Positions 30,698-41,857 of a stretch of DNA of 64,000 nucleotides are shown here, piece after piece. The DNA is from Aegilops tauschii subsp. strangulata. Its lineage: Eukaryota; Streptophyta; Magnoliopsida; Poales; Poaceae. Each line of letters opens with the position of its first letter. Position 1 is the stretch's first letter. The stretch lies in contig NC_053037.3 of the NCBI RefSeq assembly GCF_002575655.3, positions 321,807,294 through 321,871,293 of the forward strand, in the 5' to 3' direction. The notes below the pieces were generated by a model, which made no database searches, was not told the DNA's origin, and saw only the letters and a list, made by a program, of their open reading frames with translations. The position numbers and the translations under genes are program-made.

Positions 30698-30710
30698 GTC
30701 TCCCACTTGC
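30698..30710 (-). promoter_or_regulatory. Polypurine tract of the Angela-like element
   Basis: The minus strand reads GCAAGTGGGAGAC directly before the LTR start TGAAGG. This is the expected place for the plus-strand primer. Confidence 0.8.
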
Positions 30711-31910
30711 ACTAGAGTAACTAATCTAGATCACATCGCCATGTGATTTAACATCAATAGTTCACATCACCATGTGATTAACACCCATAGTTCACATCGT
30801 CATGTGATCAACACCCAAAGGGTTTACTAGAGTCAATAATCTAGTTCACATCACTATGTGATTAACACCCAAAGAGTACTAAGGTGTGATCATGTTTTGC
30901 TTGGGAGAGAAGTTTAGTCAACGGGTCTGCCATATTCAGATTAATATGTATTTTGCAAATTTCTATGTCTACAATGCTCTACACGGAGCTACTTTAGCTA
31001 ATTTCTCCCACTTTCAATATGTATCCAGATTAAGACTTAGAGTCATCTAGATCAGTGCCAAAACTTGTATCGACGTAACCCTTTACGATGAACCTTTTGC
31101 CACCTCCATAATCGAGAAACATATCCTTATTCCACTAAGGATAATTTTGACTGCTGTTCAGTGATCTACTCCTAGATCACTATTGTACTCCCTTGCCAAA
31201 ATCAATGTAGGGTATACAATAGATCTGGTACACAGCATGGCATACTTTATAGAACCTACGGTTGAGGCATAGGGAATGACTTTCATTCTCTTTCTATCTT
31301 CTGCCGTGGTCGGGCTTTGAGTCCTACTCAATTTCACACCTTGTAACACAGGCAAGAACTCTTTCTTTGACTGTTCCATTTTGAACTGCTTCAAAATCTT
31401 GTCAAGGTATGTACTCATTGAAAAAAAAACTTATCAAGCGTCTTGATCTATCTCTATAGATCTTGATGCTCAATATGTAAGCAGCTTCACCGAGGTCTTT
31501 CTTTGAAAAAACTCCTTTCAAACACTCATTTATGCTATGCAAAATAATTCTACATTATTTCCGATCAACAATATGTCATTCACATATACTTATCAGAAAT
31601 GTTGTAGTGCTCCCACTCACTTTCTTGTAAATACAGGATTCACCACAAGTCTGTATAAAACTATATGCTTTGATCAATTTATCAAAGTGTATATTCCAAC
31701 TCTGAGATGCTTGCACCAGTCCATAGATGGATCGCTGGAGCTTGCATATTTTGTTAGCACCTTTAGGATTGATAAAACCTTCTGATTGCATCATATACAA
31801 CTCTTCTTTAATAAATCCATTAAGGAATGCAGTTTTGTTTATCCATTTGCCAGATTTCATAAAATGCGGCAATTGCTAGCATGATTCGGACAGACTTAAG
31901 CATAGATACG
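30711..31910 (-). pseudogene. Angela-like pol: RT and RNase H remnants
   Basis: The RT start FLNGFIKEELYMMQSEGFIN lies at 31830-31770, followed by KICKLQRSIYGLVQASQSWN. Further on come MSTYLDKILKQFKMEQSKKE (about 31418), KVIPYASTVGSIKYAMLCTR and decayed RNase H sequence towards 30950. The order fits Copia pol. Stops and frame changes separate all parts. The catalytic YVDD box falls in the damaged stretch around 31560-31420 and is not seen intact. Confidence 0.85.
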
Positions 31911-33440
31911 AGTGAGAAATTCTCATCGTAGTCAACACCTTGAAATTCTCGAAAACCTTTTTGCGACAATTCTAGCTTTGTAGATTAACACTACTATCAG
32001 CGTCCGTCTTCCTCTTGAAGATCCATTTAATCTCAATTGCTCACCGATCATCGGGCAAGTCAATCAAAGTCCATACATTGTTCTCATACATGGATCACAT
32101 CTCGGATTTCATGGCCTCAAGCCATTTCACGGAATCTGGGCTCATCATCGCTTCCTCATAGTTCGTAGGTTCGTCATGGTCAAGTAACATGACCTCCAGA
32201 ATAGGATTACTGTACCACTCTGGTGTGGATCTTACTCTGGTTGACCTACGAGGTTCGGTAGTAACTTGATCTGAAGTTACATGATCATCATCATTAGCCT
32301 CCTCACTAATTGGTGTAGTAGTCACAGGAACAGATTTCTGTGATGAACTACTTTCCAATAAGGGAGCAGGTACAGTTACCTCATCAAGTTCTACTTTCCT
32401 CCCACTCACTTCTTGCGAGAGAAGCTCCTTCTCTAGAAAGGATATGTTCTTAGCAACGAATGTCTTGCCGTCGGATCTGTGATAGAAGGTGTACCCAACT
32501 GCCTCCTTTGGGTATCCTATGAAGACACATTTCTCCAATTTGGGTTTGAGCTTATCAGGATGAAACTTTTTCACATAAGCTTCGCAACCCCAAACTTTAA
32601 GAAATGACAAATTTGGTTTCTTGCCAAACCATAGTTCATATGGTGTCGTCTCAACGGATTTAGATGGTGCCCTATTTAACGTGAATGTAACAGTCTCTAA
32701 TGCATAACCCCAAAAACGATAGTGGTAAATCGGTAAGAAACATCATAGATTGCACTATATCCAATAAAGTACGGTTATGACGTTCGGACACACCATTACG
32801 CTGTGGTGTTCCGGGTGGCGTGAGTTTGTGAAACTATTCCACATTGTTTTAACTGAAGACCAAACTCATAACTCAAATATTCTCCTCCACGATGAGATCG
32901 TAGAAACTTTATTTTCTTGTTACGATGATTTTCCACTTCACTCTGAAATTATATGAACTTTTCAAATGTTTCAGACTTATGTTTCATCAAGTAGATATAC
33001 CCATATCTGCTCAAATCATCTGTGAAGGTCGGAAAATAATGATACCCGCCGTGAGCCTCAATATTCATCGGACCACATACATCAGTATGTATGATTTCCA
33101 ACAAATCTGTTGCTCGCTCCATTGTTTTGGAGAAAGGCGTTTTAGTCATCTTGCCCAAGAGGCATGGTTCGCAAGCATCAAGTGATTCAAAAAGCCCATC
33201 AGCATGGAGTTTCTTCATGCGCTTTACACCAATATGACCTAAACGGCAGTGCCACAAATAAGTTGCACTATCATTATTAACTTTGCATCCTTTGGCCTCA
33301 ATATTATGAATATGTGTATCACTATGATCGAGATCCAACGAACCATTTTCATTGGGTGTGTAACCATATAAGGTTTTATTTATGTAAACAGAACAACAAT
33401 TATTCTCTAACTTAAATGAATAACCGGATTGCAATAAACA
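31911..33440 (-). pseudogene. Angela-like pol: GAG-pre-integrase and integrase
   Basis: At 33434-32949 lies the GAG-pre-integrase region (TYLWHCRLGHIGVKRMKKLH, then CEPCLLGKMTKTPF). The integrase core start DLLEIIHTDVCGPMNIEAHG follows, with FTDDLSRYGYIYLMKHKSET. At 32610-32095 is the C-terminal integrase region (FLKVWGCEAYVKKFHPDKLK, CVFIGYPKEAVGYTFYHRSD) with an acidic, serine-rich linker and YEEAMMSPDSVKWLEAMKSE at the RT border. Integrase would insert the cDNA into the genome. The middle part is frameshifted, so no intact protein can be made. Confidence 0.87.
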
Positions 33441-33592
33441 TGATCAAATCATATTCATGCTCAACGCAAACACCAAATAACACTTATTTAGGTTCCACAC
33501 TAATCCCAAAAGTATAGGGAGTGTGCGATGATGATCATATCAATCTTGGAACCACTTCCAACACACATCGTCACTTCACCGTTAACTAGTCT

Positions 33593-34560
33593 CTATTCAT
33601 TCTGCAACTCCCATTTCAAGTTACTAATCTTAGCAACTGAACTAGTATCAAATACTGAGGGGTTGCTATAAACACTAGTAAAGTACACATCAATAACATG
33701 TATATCAAATATACCTTTGTTCACTTTGCCATCCTTCTTATCCGCCAAATACTTGGGGTAGTTCCGCTTCCAGTGACCAGTCCCTTTGCAGTAGAAGCAC
33801 TTAGTTTCAGGCTTAGGTCCAGACATGGGCTTCTTCACTTGAGCAGCAACTTGCTTGCCGTTCTTCTTGAAGTTCCCCTTCTTCCCTTTGCCCTTTTTCT
33901 TGAAACTAGTGGTCTTGTCAACCATCAACACTTGATGCTTTTCTTGATTTCTACCTTCGTCGATTTCAGCATCACGAAGAGCTTGGGAATCGTTTCCGTT
34001 ATCCCTTGCATATTATAGTTCATCACGAAGTTCTAGTAACTTGGTGATAGTGACTAGAGAACTTTGTCAATCATTATCTTATCTGGAAGATTAACTCCCA
34101 CTTGATTCAAGTGATTGTAGTACTCAGACATTCTGAGCACATGCTCACTAGCTGAGCAATTCTCCTCCATCTTGTAGGCAAAGTACTGTCAGAGGTCTTA
34201 TACCTCTATACACAGGCATGAGTATGAAATACCAATTTCAACTCTTGGAACATCTTATATGCTCCGTGGCGTTCAAAACATTTCTGAAGTCCCGGTTCTA
34301 AGCCGTAAAGCATGGTGCACTAAACTATCAAGTAGTTATCATACCGAGCTTTGTCAAACGTTCATAACGTCTGCATCTGCTCCTGCAATAGGTCTGTCAC
34401 GTAGTGGTGCATCAAGGATATAATTCTTCTGTGCAGCAATGAGGATAATCCTCAGATCACGGATCCAATCCGCATCATTGCTACTAACATCTTTCAACTT
34501 AGTTTTCTCTAGGAACATATCAAAAATAAAACAGGGGAGCTAAACGCGAGCTATTGATCT
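33593..34560 (-). pseudogene. Angela-like gag with altered zinc knuckle
   Basis: Decayed gag runs from about 34530 (EKTKLKDVSSNDADWIRDLR) through a stop-rich middle. A recognisable SASEHVLRMSEYYNHLNQVG part follows near 34150, then KGKKGNFKKNGKQVAAQVKK at 33890. The CCHC zinc knuckle reads CFYCKGTGHWKRNY: the fourth ligand is Tyr instead of Cys. The knuckle binds element RNA, so this copy would be impaired even without the stops. Several in-frame stops occur between 34380 and 34050. Confidence 0.8.
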
Positions 34561-35770
34561 ACAACATAGATATGCTAATACTACCAGGACTAAGTTCATG
34601 ATAAATTAAAGTTCAATAATCATATTACTTAAGAACTCCCACTTAGATAGACATCCCTCTAATCATCTAAGTGATCACGTGATCCATATCAACTAAACCA
34701 TAACCGATCATCACGTGAGATGGAGTAGTTTTCAATGGTGAACATCACTATGTTGATCATATCTACTATATGATTCACGCTTGACCTTTCGGTCTCAGTG
34801 TTCCGAGGCCATATCTGCATATGCTAGGCTTGTCAAGTTTAGCCCGAGTATTCTGCGTGTGCAAAACTGGCTTGCACCCGTTGTAGATGAACGTAGAGCT
34901 TATCACACCCGATCATCACGTGGTGTCTCGGCACGATGAACTTTGGCAACGGTGCATACTCAGGGAGAACACTTTTATCTTGAAATTTAGTGAGAGATCA
35001 TCTTATAATGCTACCGTCAATCAAAGCAAAATAAGATGCATAAAAGATAAACATCACATGCAATCAATATAAGTGATATGATATGGCCATCATCATCTTG
35101 TGCTTGTGATCTCCATCTCCGAAGCACCGCCACGATCACCATCATCACCGGCGCGACACCTTGATCTCCATCATAGCATCGTTGTCGTCTCGCCAACTAT
35201 TGCTTCTACGACTATCGCTACCGCTTAGTGATAAAGTAAAGCAATTACAGGGCGATTGCATTGCATACAATAAAGCGACAACCATATGGCTCCTGCCAGT
35301 TGCCGATAACTCAGTTACAAAACATGATCATCTCATACAATAAAATATAGCATCATGCATTGACCATATCACATCACAACATGCCCTGCAAAAACAAGTT
35401 AGACGTCCTCTACTTTGTTGTTGCAAGTTTTACATGGCTGCTACGGGCTGAGCAACAACCGGTCTTACCTACGCATCAAAACCACAACAATAGTTCGTCA
35501 AGTTAGTGTTGTTTTAACCTTCTCAAGGACCGGGCGTAGCCACACTCGGTTCAACTAAAGTTGGAGAAACTGACACCCGTCAGCCACCTATGTGCAAAGC
35601 ACGTCGGTAGAACCAGTCTCGCGTAAGCGTACGCGTAATGTCGGTCCGGGCCGCTTCATCCAACAATACCGCCGAATCAAAGTATGACATGCTGGTAAGC
35701 AGTATGACTTGTATCGCCCACAACTCACTTGTGTTCTACTCATGCATATAACATCTACGCATAAAACCAG
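34561..35770 (-). other. Angela-like 5' leader
   Basis: This is the untranslated region between PBS and gag. It shows no conserved frame. Short open frames at 34887-35343 on the other strand have no recognisable product. Confidence 0.7.
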
Positions 35771-35782
35771 GCTCGGATGCCA
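35771..35782 (-). promoter_or_regulatory. Primer-binding site of the Angela-like element
   Basis: The minus strand reads TGGCATCCGAGC one base inside the 5' LTR. It is close to the initiator-tRNA-Met site TGGTATCAGAGC, with two differences. Confidence 0.8.
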
Positions 35783-35783
35783 C

Positions 35784-37618
35784 TGTTGGGGAACGTAGTA
35801 ATTTCAAAAAAATTCCTACGCACACACAGGATCATGGTGATGCATAGCAACGAGAGGGGAGCGTGTCGTCCACGTACCCTCGTAGACCGAAAGTGGAAGC
35901 GTTAGCACAACGCGGTTGATGTAGTCGTACGTCTTCACGATCCGACCGATCAAGTACCGAACGTACGGCACCTCCGAGTTCAGCACACGTTCATCTCGAT
36001 GACGTCCCACGAACTTTGATCCAGCCGAGCTTCGAGGTAGAGTTTCGTCAGCACGACGGCGTGGCGACGGTGATGATGTTGCTACCGACACAGGGCTTCG
36101 CCTAAGCACCGCTACGATATGATCGAGGTGGATTATGATGGATGGGGGCACCCCACATGGCTAAGAGATCAAGAGATCAATTGTTGTGTCTAGAGGTGCC
36201 CCCCTGCCCCCGTATATAAAGGAGGGAGGGAGAGGCCGGTCCTAGAGGGGGCGCGCCAAGTGTGGGGAGTCCTACTAGGACTCCCAAGTCCTAGTAGGAT
36301 TCCCCTTTCCTTTCCGGAGTAGGAGAGAAGGAAAGAGGGGGAGAGGGAGAAGGAAAAGGGGGTTGCACCCCTTGTCCAATTCGGACCAGAGGGGGGGCAC
36401 GCACCTCCTTCCTTTTGGCCTCTCTCCTCTATTCCCGTATGGCCCAATAAGGCCCAATACTTCTCCCGGTGAATTCACGTAACTCCCCGGTACTCCGAAA
36501 ATACCCGAATCACTCGGAACCTTTCCGATGTCCGAATATAGTCGTCCAATATATCGATCTTTACGTCTCGACCATTTCGAGCTCCTTGTCATGTTCCCGA
36601 TCTCATTCGGGACTCCGAACTACCTTCGGTACATCAAAACACATAAACTCATAATACAAATCGTCACAGAACTTTAAGCGTGCGGACCCTACGGGTTCGA
36701 GAACTATGTAGACATGACCGAGACACGTCTCTGGTCAATAACCAATAGCGGAACCTGGATGCTCGTATTGGTTCCTACATATTCTATGAAGATCTTCATC
36801 GTTCAAACCGCATAACAACATACGTTGTTCCCTTTGTCATCGGTATGTTACTTGCCCGAGATTCGATCGTCGGTATCTCAATACCTAGTTCAATCTCGTT
36901 ACCGGCAAGTCTCTTTACTCGTTCCGTAATGCATCATCCTGCAACTAACTCATTAGTCACAATGCTTGCAAGGCTTATAGTGATGTGCATTACCGAGTGG
37001 GCCTAGAGGTACCTCTCCGACAATTGGAGTGACAAATCCTAATCTCGAAATACGTCAACTCAACAAGTACCTTCGGAGACACCTGTAGAGCACCCTTATA
37101 ATCACCCAGTTACGTTGTGACGTTTGGTGGCACACAAAGTGTTCTCCGGTAAACGGGAGTTGCATAATCTCATAGTCATAGGAGCATGTATAAGTCATGA
37201 AGAAAGCAATAGCAACATACTAAACGATCAAGTGCTAAGCTAACGAAATGGGTCAAGTCAATCACATCATTCTCCTAATGATGTGATCCCGTTAATCAAA
37301 TGACAACTCATGTCTATGGCTAGGAAACTTAACCATTTTTATCAACGAGCTAGTCAAGTAGAGGCATACTAGTGACACTCTATTTGTCTCCAACCAATTG
37401 AGTCACTGAAACGACCGCAGGAGGCGCACCCTAAGCCCAGCTTCTCGGAGCTGCTATTGCGAAATACGGCTTCCTTAATATACAAATTTCAACAAGGGGG
37501 CTGGGCACATGTATTATGTTTTCGGTTAATACAATTCTAGCATGAATAATAAACATTTATCATGAAATAAGGAAATAAATAATAACTTTATTATTGCCTC
37601 TAGGGCATATTTCCTTCA
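35784..37618 (-). repeat. 5' LTR of the Angela-like element (1835 bp)
   Basis: It begins TGTTGGGGAACGTAGTAATT on the plus strand and ends GGGCATATTTCCTTCA, followed by GACGG. It is longer than its partner only because of the 116-bp segment at 37390-37505. The rest differs by a small number of substitutions, so the element is young relative to the decay of its coding region. Confidence 0.95.
37390..37505. other. 116-bp filler replacing about 10 bp of the LTR
   Basis: Between TTTGTCT and CACATGTATTATG the other LTR has only ATGTATTCA. Here there is a 116-bp unrelated segment starting CCAACCAATTGAGTCACTG and ending CAACAAGGGGGCTGGG. There are no terminal inverted repeats and no target duplication. 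The likely cause is filler DNA added during break repair, perhaps copied from another repeat. Confidence 0.85.
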
Positions 37619-39757
37619 GACGGTTAATCAACCAATCCTCGTGGACCGCCTAACTCTCTTCCCGAAATCAACATCCTTTCCATCTCCCGCATTATGCTTC
37701 TCCATGAAAGAAACGGATGGTTCTTCATATGCCCCACTATCTCATGACTCTTCAGCTTCTCCATTAAAGAAATTCGGGATTAGTAAACGGATCCATCGAC
37801 CAATTCATTACCTCATTGAGCTCTGCGATGGAATGCAGAGCGCTCGGCAACCGCAGTTGCGTGCACCATCGTCGAGGTCATGCAATCAACATGCTCAGGC
37901 CGCCGTCGGCGTTCGATTGACGACAACAAGGTCGGCGCCGCCTCTGGCCTTGCCTCAGCCGCCGTCGATGCCCCATGTGGCCATGTTAGCGTACCCTAAT
38001 GGCTTAATTTGGCTTAGGTCGCTCACGTGAAGAATGCAACGTCCTAGCTTGCGCTACGCATGCGGCGGCCTGTGGATGAGTGCGCACAGCATGCCGATGG
38101 CACATACGTCCTCTTCACATGGGCTGATCAACGAGCCAAAATTGTTTAATTTATATGGGCGGTTAATCAACCAATCCTCGTGGACCGCCTATCTCTCTTT
38201 CCGAAATCATCATCCTTTCCATCTCCCGCTTTATTCTTCTCCATGAAAGAAACCGATGGTTCTTCATATGCCCCACTATCTCATGACTCTTCAGCTTCTC
38301 CATTAAAGAAATTTGGGATTAGTAAATGGATGCATCGACCAATTCGTTACCTCATTGAGCTCTGCGATGGAATGCAGAGCGCTCGGCAGCCGCAGTTGTG
38401 CGCACCATCATTGAGGTCATGCAATCAACATGCTCAGGCCGCCGCCAACGTTCGATTGACGACAACAAGGTCGGCACTGCCTCTGGCCTTGCCTCAGACG
38501 CCGTTGATGCCCCATGTGGCCATGTTAGCATATCCTAATGGCTTAATTTGGCTTAGGTCGCTCATGTGAAGAACACAACGTCCTAGCTTGCACTATGCAT
38601 GCGGCGGCCTGCGGATGAGCGTGCACAGCGTGCCGATGGCACATACGTCCTCTTCACATGGGCTGATCAACGAGCCAAAATCGTTTAATTTATATGGACG
38701 GTTAATCAACCAATCCTCGTGGACCGCCTATCTCTCTTCCCGAAATCAACATCCTTTCCATCTCCCGCATTATGCTTCTCCATGAAAGAAACGGATGGTT
38801 CTTCATATGCCCCACTATCTCATGACTCTTCAGCTTCTCCATTAAAGAAATTCGGGATTAGTAAATGGATGCATCGACCAATTCATTACCTCATTGAGCT
38901 CTGCGATGGAATGCGGAGCGCCCGGCTGCCGCAGTTGTGCGCACCATCGTCGAGGTCATGCAATCAACATGCAGACCACCGCCGACATTCGATTGACGAC
39001 AACAAGGTCGGCGCCGCCTCTGGCCTTGCCTCAGCCGTCGTCGATGCCCCATGTGGCCATGTTAGCGTATCCTAATGGCTTAATTTGGCTTAGGTCACTC
39101 ACGTGAAGAATGCAACGTGCTAGCTTGCGCTACGCATGCGGCGGCTTGCGGATGAGCGCGCACAGTGTGCCGATGGCACATATATACGTCCTCTTCACAT
39201 GGGCTGGTCAACGAGCCAAAATCGTTTAATTTATATGGACGGTTAGTCAACCAATCCTCGTGGACCGCCTATCTCTCTTCCCGAAATCAACATCCTTTCC
39301 ATCTCCCGCATTATGCTTCTTCATGAAAGAAACGGATGGTTCTTCATATGCCCCACTATCTCATGAATCTTCACCTTCTCCATTAAAGAAATTCAGGATT
39401 AGTAAATGGATGCATCGACCAATACATTACCTCGTTGAGCTCTGCGATGGAATGTAGAGCGCTCGGCAGCCGCAGTTGTGCGCACCATCGTCGAGGCCAT
39501 GCAATCAAGATGCTCAGGCCGCCGCTGACGTTCGATTGACGACAACAAGGTTGGCGCCGCCTCTGGCCTTTCCTCAGCTGCCGCCGATGCCCCATGTGGC
39601 CATGTTAGCGTATCCTAATGGCTTAATTTGGCTTAGGTCGCTCACGTGAAGAACGCAACGTCCTAGCTTGCGCTACGCATGTGGCGGCCTGCGGATGAGC
39701 GCGCACAGCGTGCCAATGGCACATACGTCCTCTTCACATGGGCTGATCAACGAGCCG
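37619..39757 (+). repeat. About 540-bp tandem repeat, four copies, body of the Helitron
   Basis: Copies start with CGGTTAATCAACCAATCCTC at 37621, 38160, 38699 and 39240 (periods 539, 539, 541). The last copy ends at about 39757 (GGGCTGATCAACGAGCC). The phrase ATCGTTTAATTTATATGG that starts each unit is also found at 28946-28962, so the Angela-like element sits between the first 25 bp and the rest of unit 1. Each unit keeps an open frame of about 120 codons (CSMKETDGSSYAPLSHDSSA, PLKKFGISKWMHRPIHYLIE) without an obvious ATG at its start. No known domain is recognised; it may be a captured gene fragment. Confidence 0.9.
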
Positions 39758-40759
39758 TGGGATCTGAACGTCTAGAAACCCATGGTCCTGAGGCGGACGC
39801 ATCACTGCTCCTCACGCCCCAACTACATCGGCTGCAGCCTGCAGTCGGGCCGCCGCAGTCCGATTGAATCCTCTCCGTCCGACAGACAATGAATATTTCT
39901 GTTGTACGTATATATCAGGTGCATCGATCAATTGATATTTCTGTTGTGCTTATATACGTATCAAAAAATGCCAGCTTGTCCTATGGAGTCCACCTCAACT
40001 TGGAACAGTAGCAAATTGACACCTATCATTACTTCGACCTGGTGAGATCAGATGAGCATTTCTCACTGCACAACATGTAAAGATTCATTGGATTTTTTTT
40101 GTTTCCTTTTTTTTGATCCCCCCGCTGTCTCTCTTGACATAACTTAGACCATGATGACGTATGACATGGTTTTCCTGAAGTAGATGCTGGCATGCTGCTA
40201 TCATCATACTTGCAATTACATGTCCGGGACACCCTGCTTGATCTCAGCCATTGTATTTACCTTTCCCGTAATGTCTTATTGTTTTGTCTCAAGAATACAT
40301 GAAAAATATTATGTCGTCAACTCACTCGAATTATATCAACCAACTTCATTTGATTTGAGCGGAGTTTTGCCAAACTGTCTTTTGGTTTAGTCGTTTCATT
40401 CAAGTCGGCAAACACTGTACCACCACAGCACCAATATTTGTCTTTCTTTCTTAATATGCATCTCTCACATGAACTGATTGGTGCAAACATCCCGCAGGAA
40501 CGCGTGATTATTTAAAGGTATGCTTTCTAAAGTCTTATTTTCCATTCTTTAAATTTGATGGTAAGATTTTTTATGATTATTTTTATATTAATACTCAATT
40601 TGACTTGCATACTAGATGGACAATATGTGATTAATTCATGACTAGAGACTACAGTTTTACTTTGTTGTGCATACTCCTATATATTATTTCATGAGGAACT
40701 ACTTCATGATTATTATTTCAAATTCTAATTCAGTATTTAGTTTATATTTTTATCCATAA
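39758..40759. other. Helitron 3' part, non-coding
   Basis: This is AT-rich sequence between the tandem array and the Helitron terminus. It has T-rich tracts at 40090 and 40560 and short open frames without recognisable product. A 26-bp word, TCATGAGGAACTACTTCATG plus GATTATT, at 40690 recurs outside the nest at 40994. Confidence 0.5.
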
Positions 40760-40791
40760 ATTTCCGCGGCAACGCAAGGGGATTTTTCTAG
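40760..40791 (+). other. Helitron 3' terminus
   Basis: AAATTTCCGCGGCAACGCAA followed by GGGGATTTTTCTAG contains a CCGCG-GCAA-CG(C) stem candidate, an 11-bp tail and the terminal CTAG. The next base is T, the target base. This matches the consensus end of Helitrons in grasses. Confidence 0.88.
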
Positions 40792-40802
40792 TATACTCAA
40801 CA
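40792..40802 (-). repeat. Last 11 bp of the host Copia 5' LTR
   Basis: TATACTCAACA equals positions 522-532 of the other LTR and is followed by the CCTAG target duplication (40803-40807). It completes the LTR interrupted at 28802. Confidence 0.92.
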
Positions 40803-40807
40803 CCTAG

Positions 40808-41857
40808 CAACCAGAGCTAACTTTCCTACAAAAATGCAACTGGACCTGACTAACGTTTGCGATTGAAGAGCATCACGAATCATAAAATAAACAACTGCAG
40901 CTGCAGACCCGGACCACCATACTATAGTGAAAAGAATGAGCACATTTTTTAAACAAATTTATTTTAATGTGCACATTTTTCTAAACAAATAATCATGAGG
41001 AACTACTTCATGATTATTGTGTAGCAAATTTTTTCTAAACAAATTGAGAACCATTTTTGAAAATAAATGTGCACATTTTTTCAGATTCCCAACATATTTT
41101 GGAAAGTGCGAACATTTTTTAAATTTGTGAACACATTTCTAAAATGAGTAACATTTTTTAAATCCCAAACACATTTTGAATTTGTGAACCAAATTTTAAA
41201 ATGGGAACATTTTCTGAAAACGTGAACACTTTTTGAAATTCCTGATTGTTTTGAATTTTTGAGCAAATTCTGAAAAACCAGAACATTTTTTGAAATTCGG
41301 AACATATTTTGAAACCACTGACATGTTTTTAATCTGTGAACACATTTAAAAAATATATAATTCTACTAAAATTCCAAAAAAAATTGGGAAACCACGAACA
41401 CTTTCTTAAATAACCGAACATATTATTATTAGTGTACAAATTTTGAAACTCAAATCATTTTTCAAATTGTGAACAATTTTTTTGTTTAAAAGGGATCATT
41501 TTCTTTTAATTTTAAACAAAAATTTGATGTGTGAGTGGTCGATAATTTGTGACTGAATTTCAAGTAAAAGAACATTTTTTGAAATTTTAATCAAAATTTT
41601 GAAAACACAAACATTTCTTTGAATTTTTAAATAAATTTTAAATATATGATCATTTTCTGAAATTTAGGAAAAACTAAAAACCGATAAAAACAGGAAAAAA
41701 AGTGAAGGAACCTTGAGGAGATTTCCAAAACGAGTCAGGAACCTTGCCAAAACCGGGCTGCCCCGCACGTACAAAAGCTTTACTTGGGCCGGCCCATTTT
41801 ACAAGCTTAGGTTGTGCGAGTGGTCGATAATTTGTGGCAGCGTGCGGCAAATAGGTA
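40808..41857. other. Intergenic flank with GAACATTTTTTGAAAT low-complexity tract
   Basis: From 40930 to 41690 the sequence is a long series of degenerate GTGAACATTTTTTGAAATT-like words of about 20-30 bp, typical of diverged grass intergenic repeats. The end, 41740-41857, includes GGGCCGGCCCATT. No gene is seen. Confidence 0.6.

Larger units (their letters stand above)
28968..37618 (-). mobile_element. Angela/BARE-like Copia retrotransposon, full length
   Basis: The element has two long LTRs (28968-30697 and 35784-37618) and a perfect GACGG target duplication at 28963-28967 and 37619-37623. The PBS is at 35771-35782 and the polypurine tract at 30698-30710. The internal region carries Copia-order gag, integrase and RT/RNase H remnants, all with many stops. 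The insertion site is the start of a 540-bp repeat unit of the surrounding Helitron. Confidence 0.95.
28803..40791 (+). mobile_element. Non-autonomous Helitron inserted in the Copia LTR
   Basis: The 5' end TCTATAATACCTAAATAG follows host A and the 3' end TTTTTCTAG precedes host T. This gives the A^T insertion without duplication that is typical of Helitrons. The 3' end has the grass-type CCGCGGCAACGCAAGGGG stem region 11 bp before CTAG. Removing 28803-40791 restores the LTR (ACACACA + TATACTCAACA). Without the Angela-like element inside it, the Helitron is about 3.3 kb, consists mainly of four ~540-bp repeats, and encodes no Rep/helicase. Confidence 0.9.
390..40802 (-). mobile_element. Short-LTR Copia retrotransposon hosting the whole nest
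   Basis: The element has two 143-bp LTRs, TG...CA ends on each, and the 5-bp target duplication CCTAG at 385-389 and 40803-40807. On the minus strand the order is 5' LTR (40802-28671, interrupted), PBS, leader, gag (28300-27771 then 6081-5391), protease, integrase, RT, RNase H, polypurine tract and 3' LTR (532-390). Without its inserts (solo LTR, CACTA, Helitron) the element would be about 5 kb. The LTRs differ by roughly five substitutions and two small indels by eye, which suggests an age on the order of a million years. The short LTR and the gag type suggest the Ale/Retrofit group, which is inference. Reading frames are broken by several stops and frameshifts. Confidence 0.93.

Noticed and set aside
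37641..39457. Four separate host genes of about 120 residues
   Set aside because: They are copies of one tandem repeat inside a Helitron and lack an ATG at the start of the shared frame.
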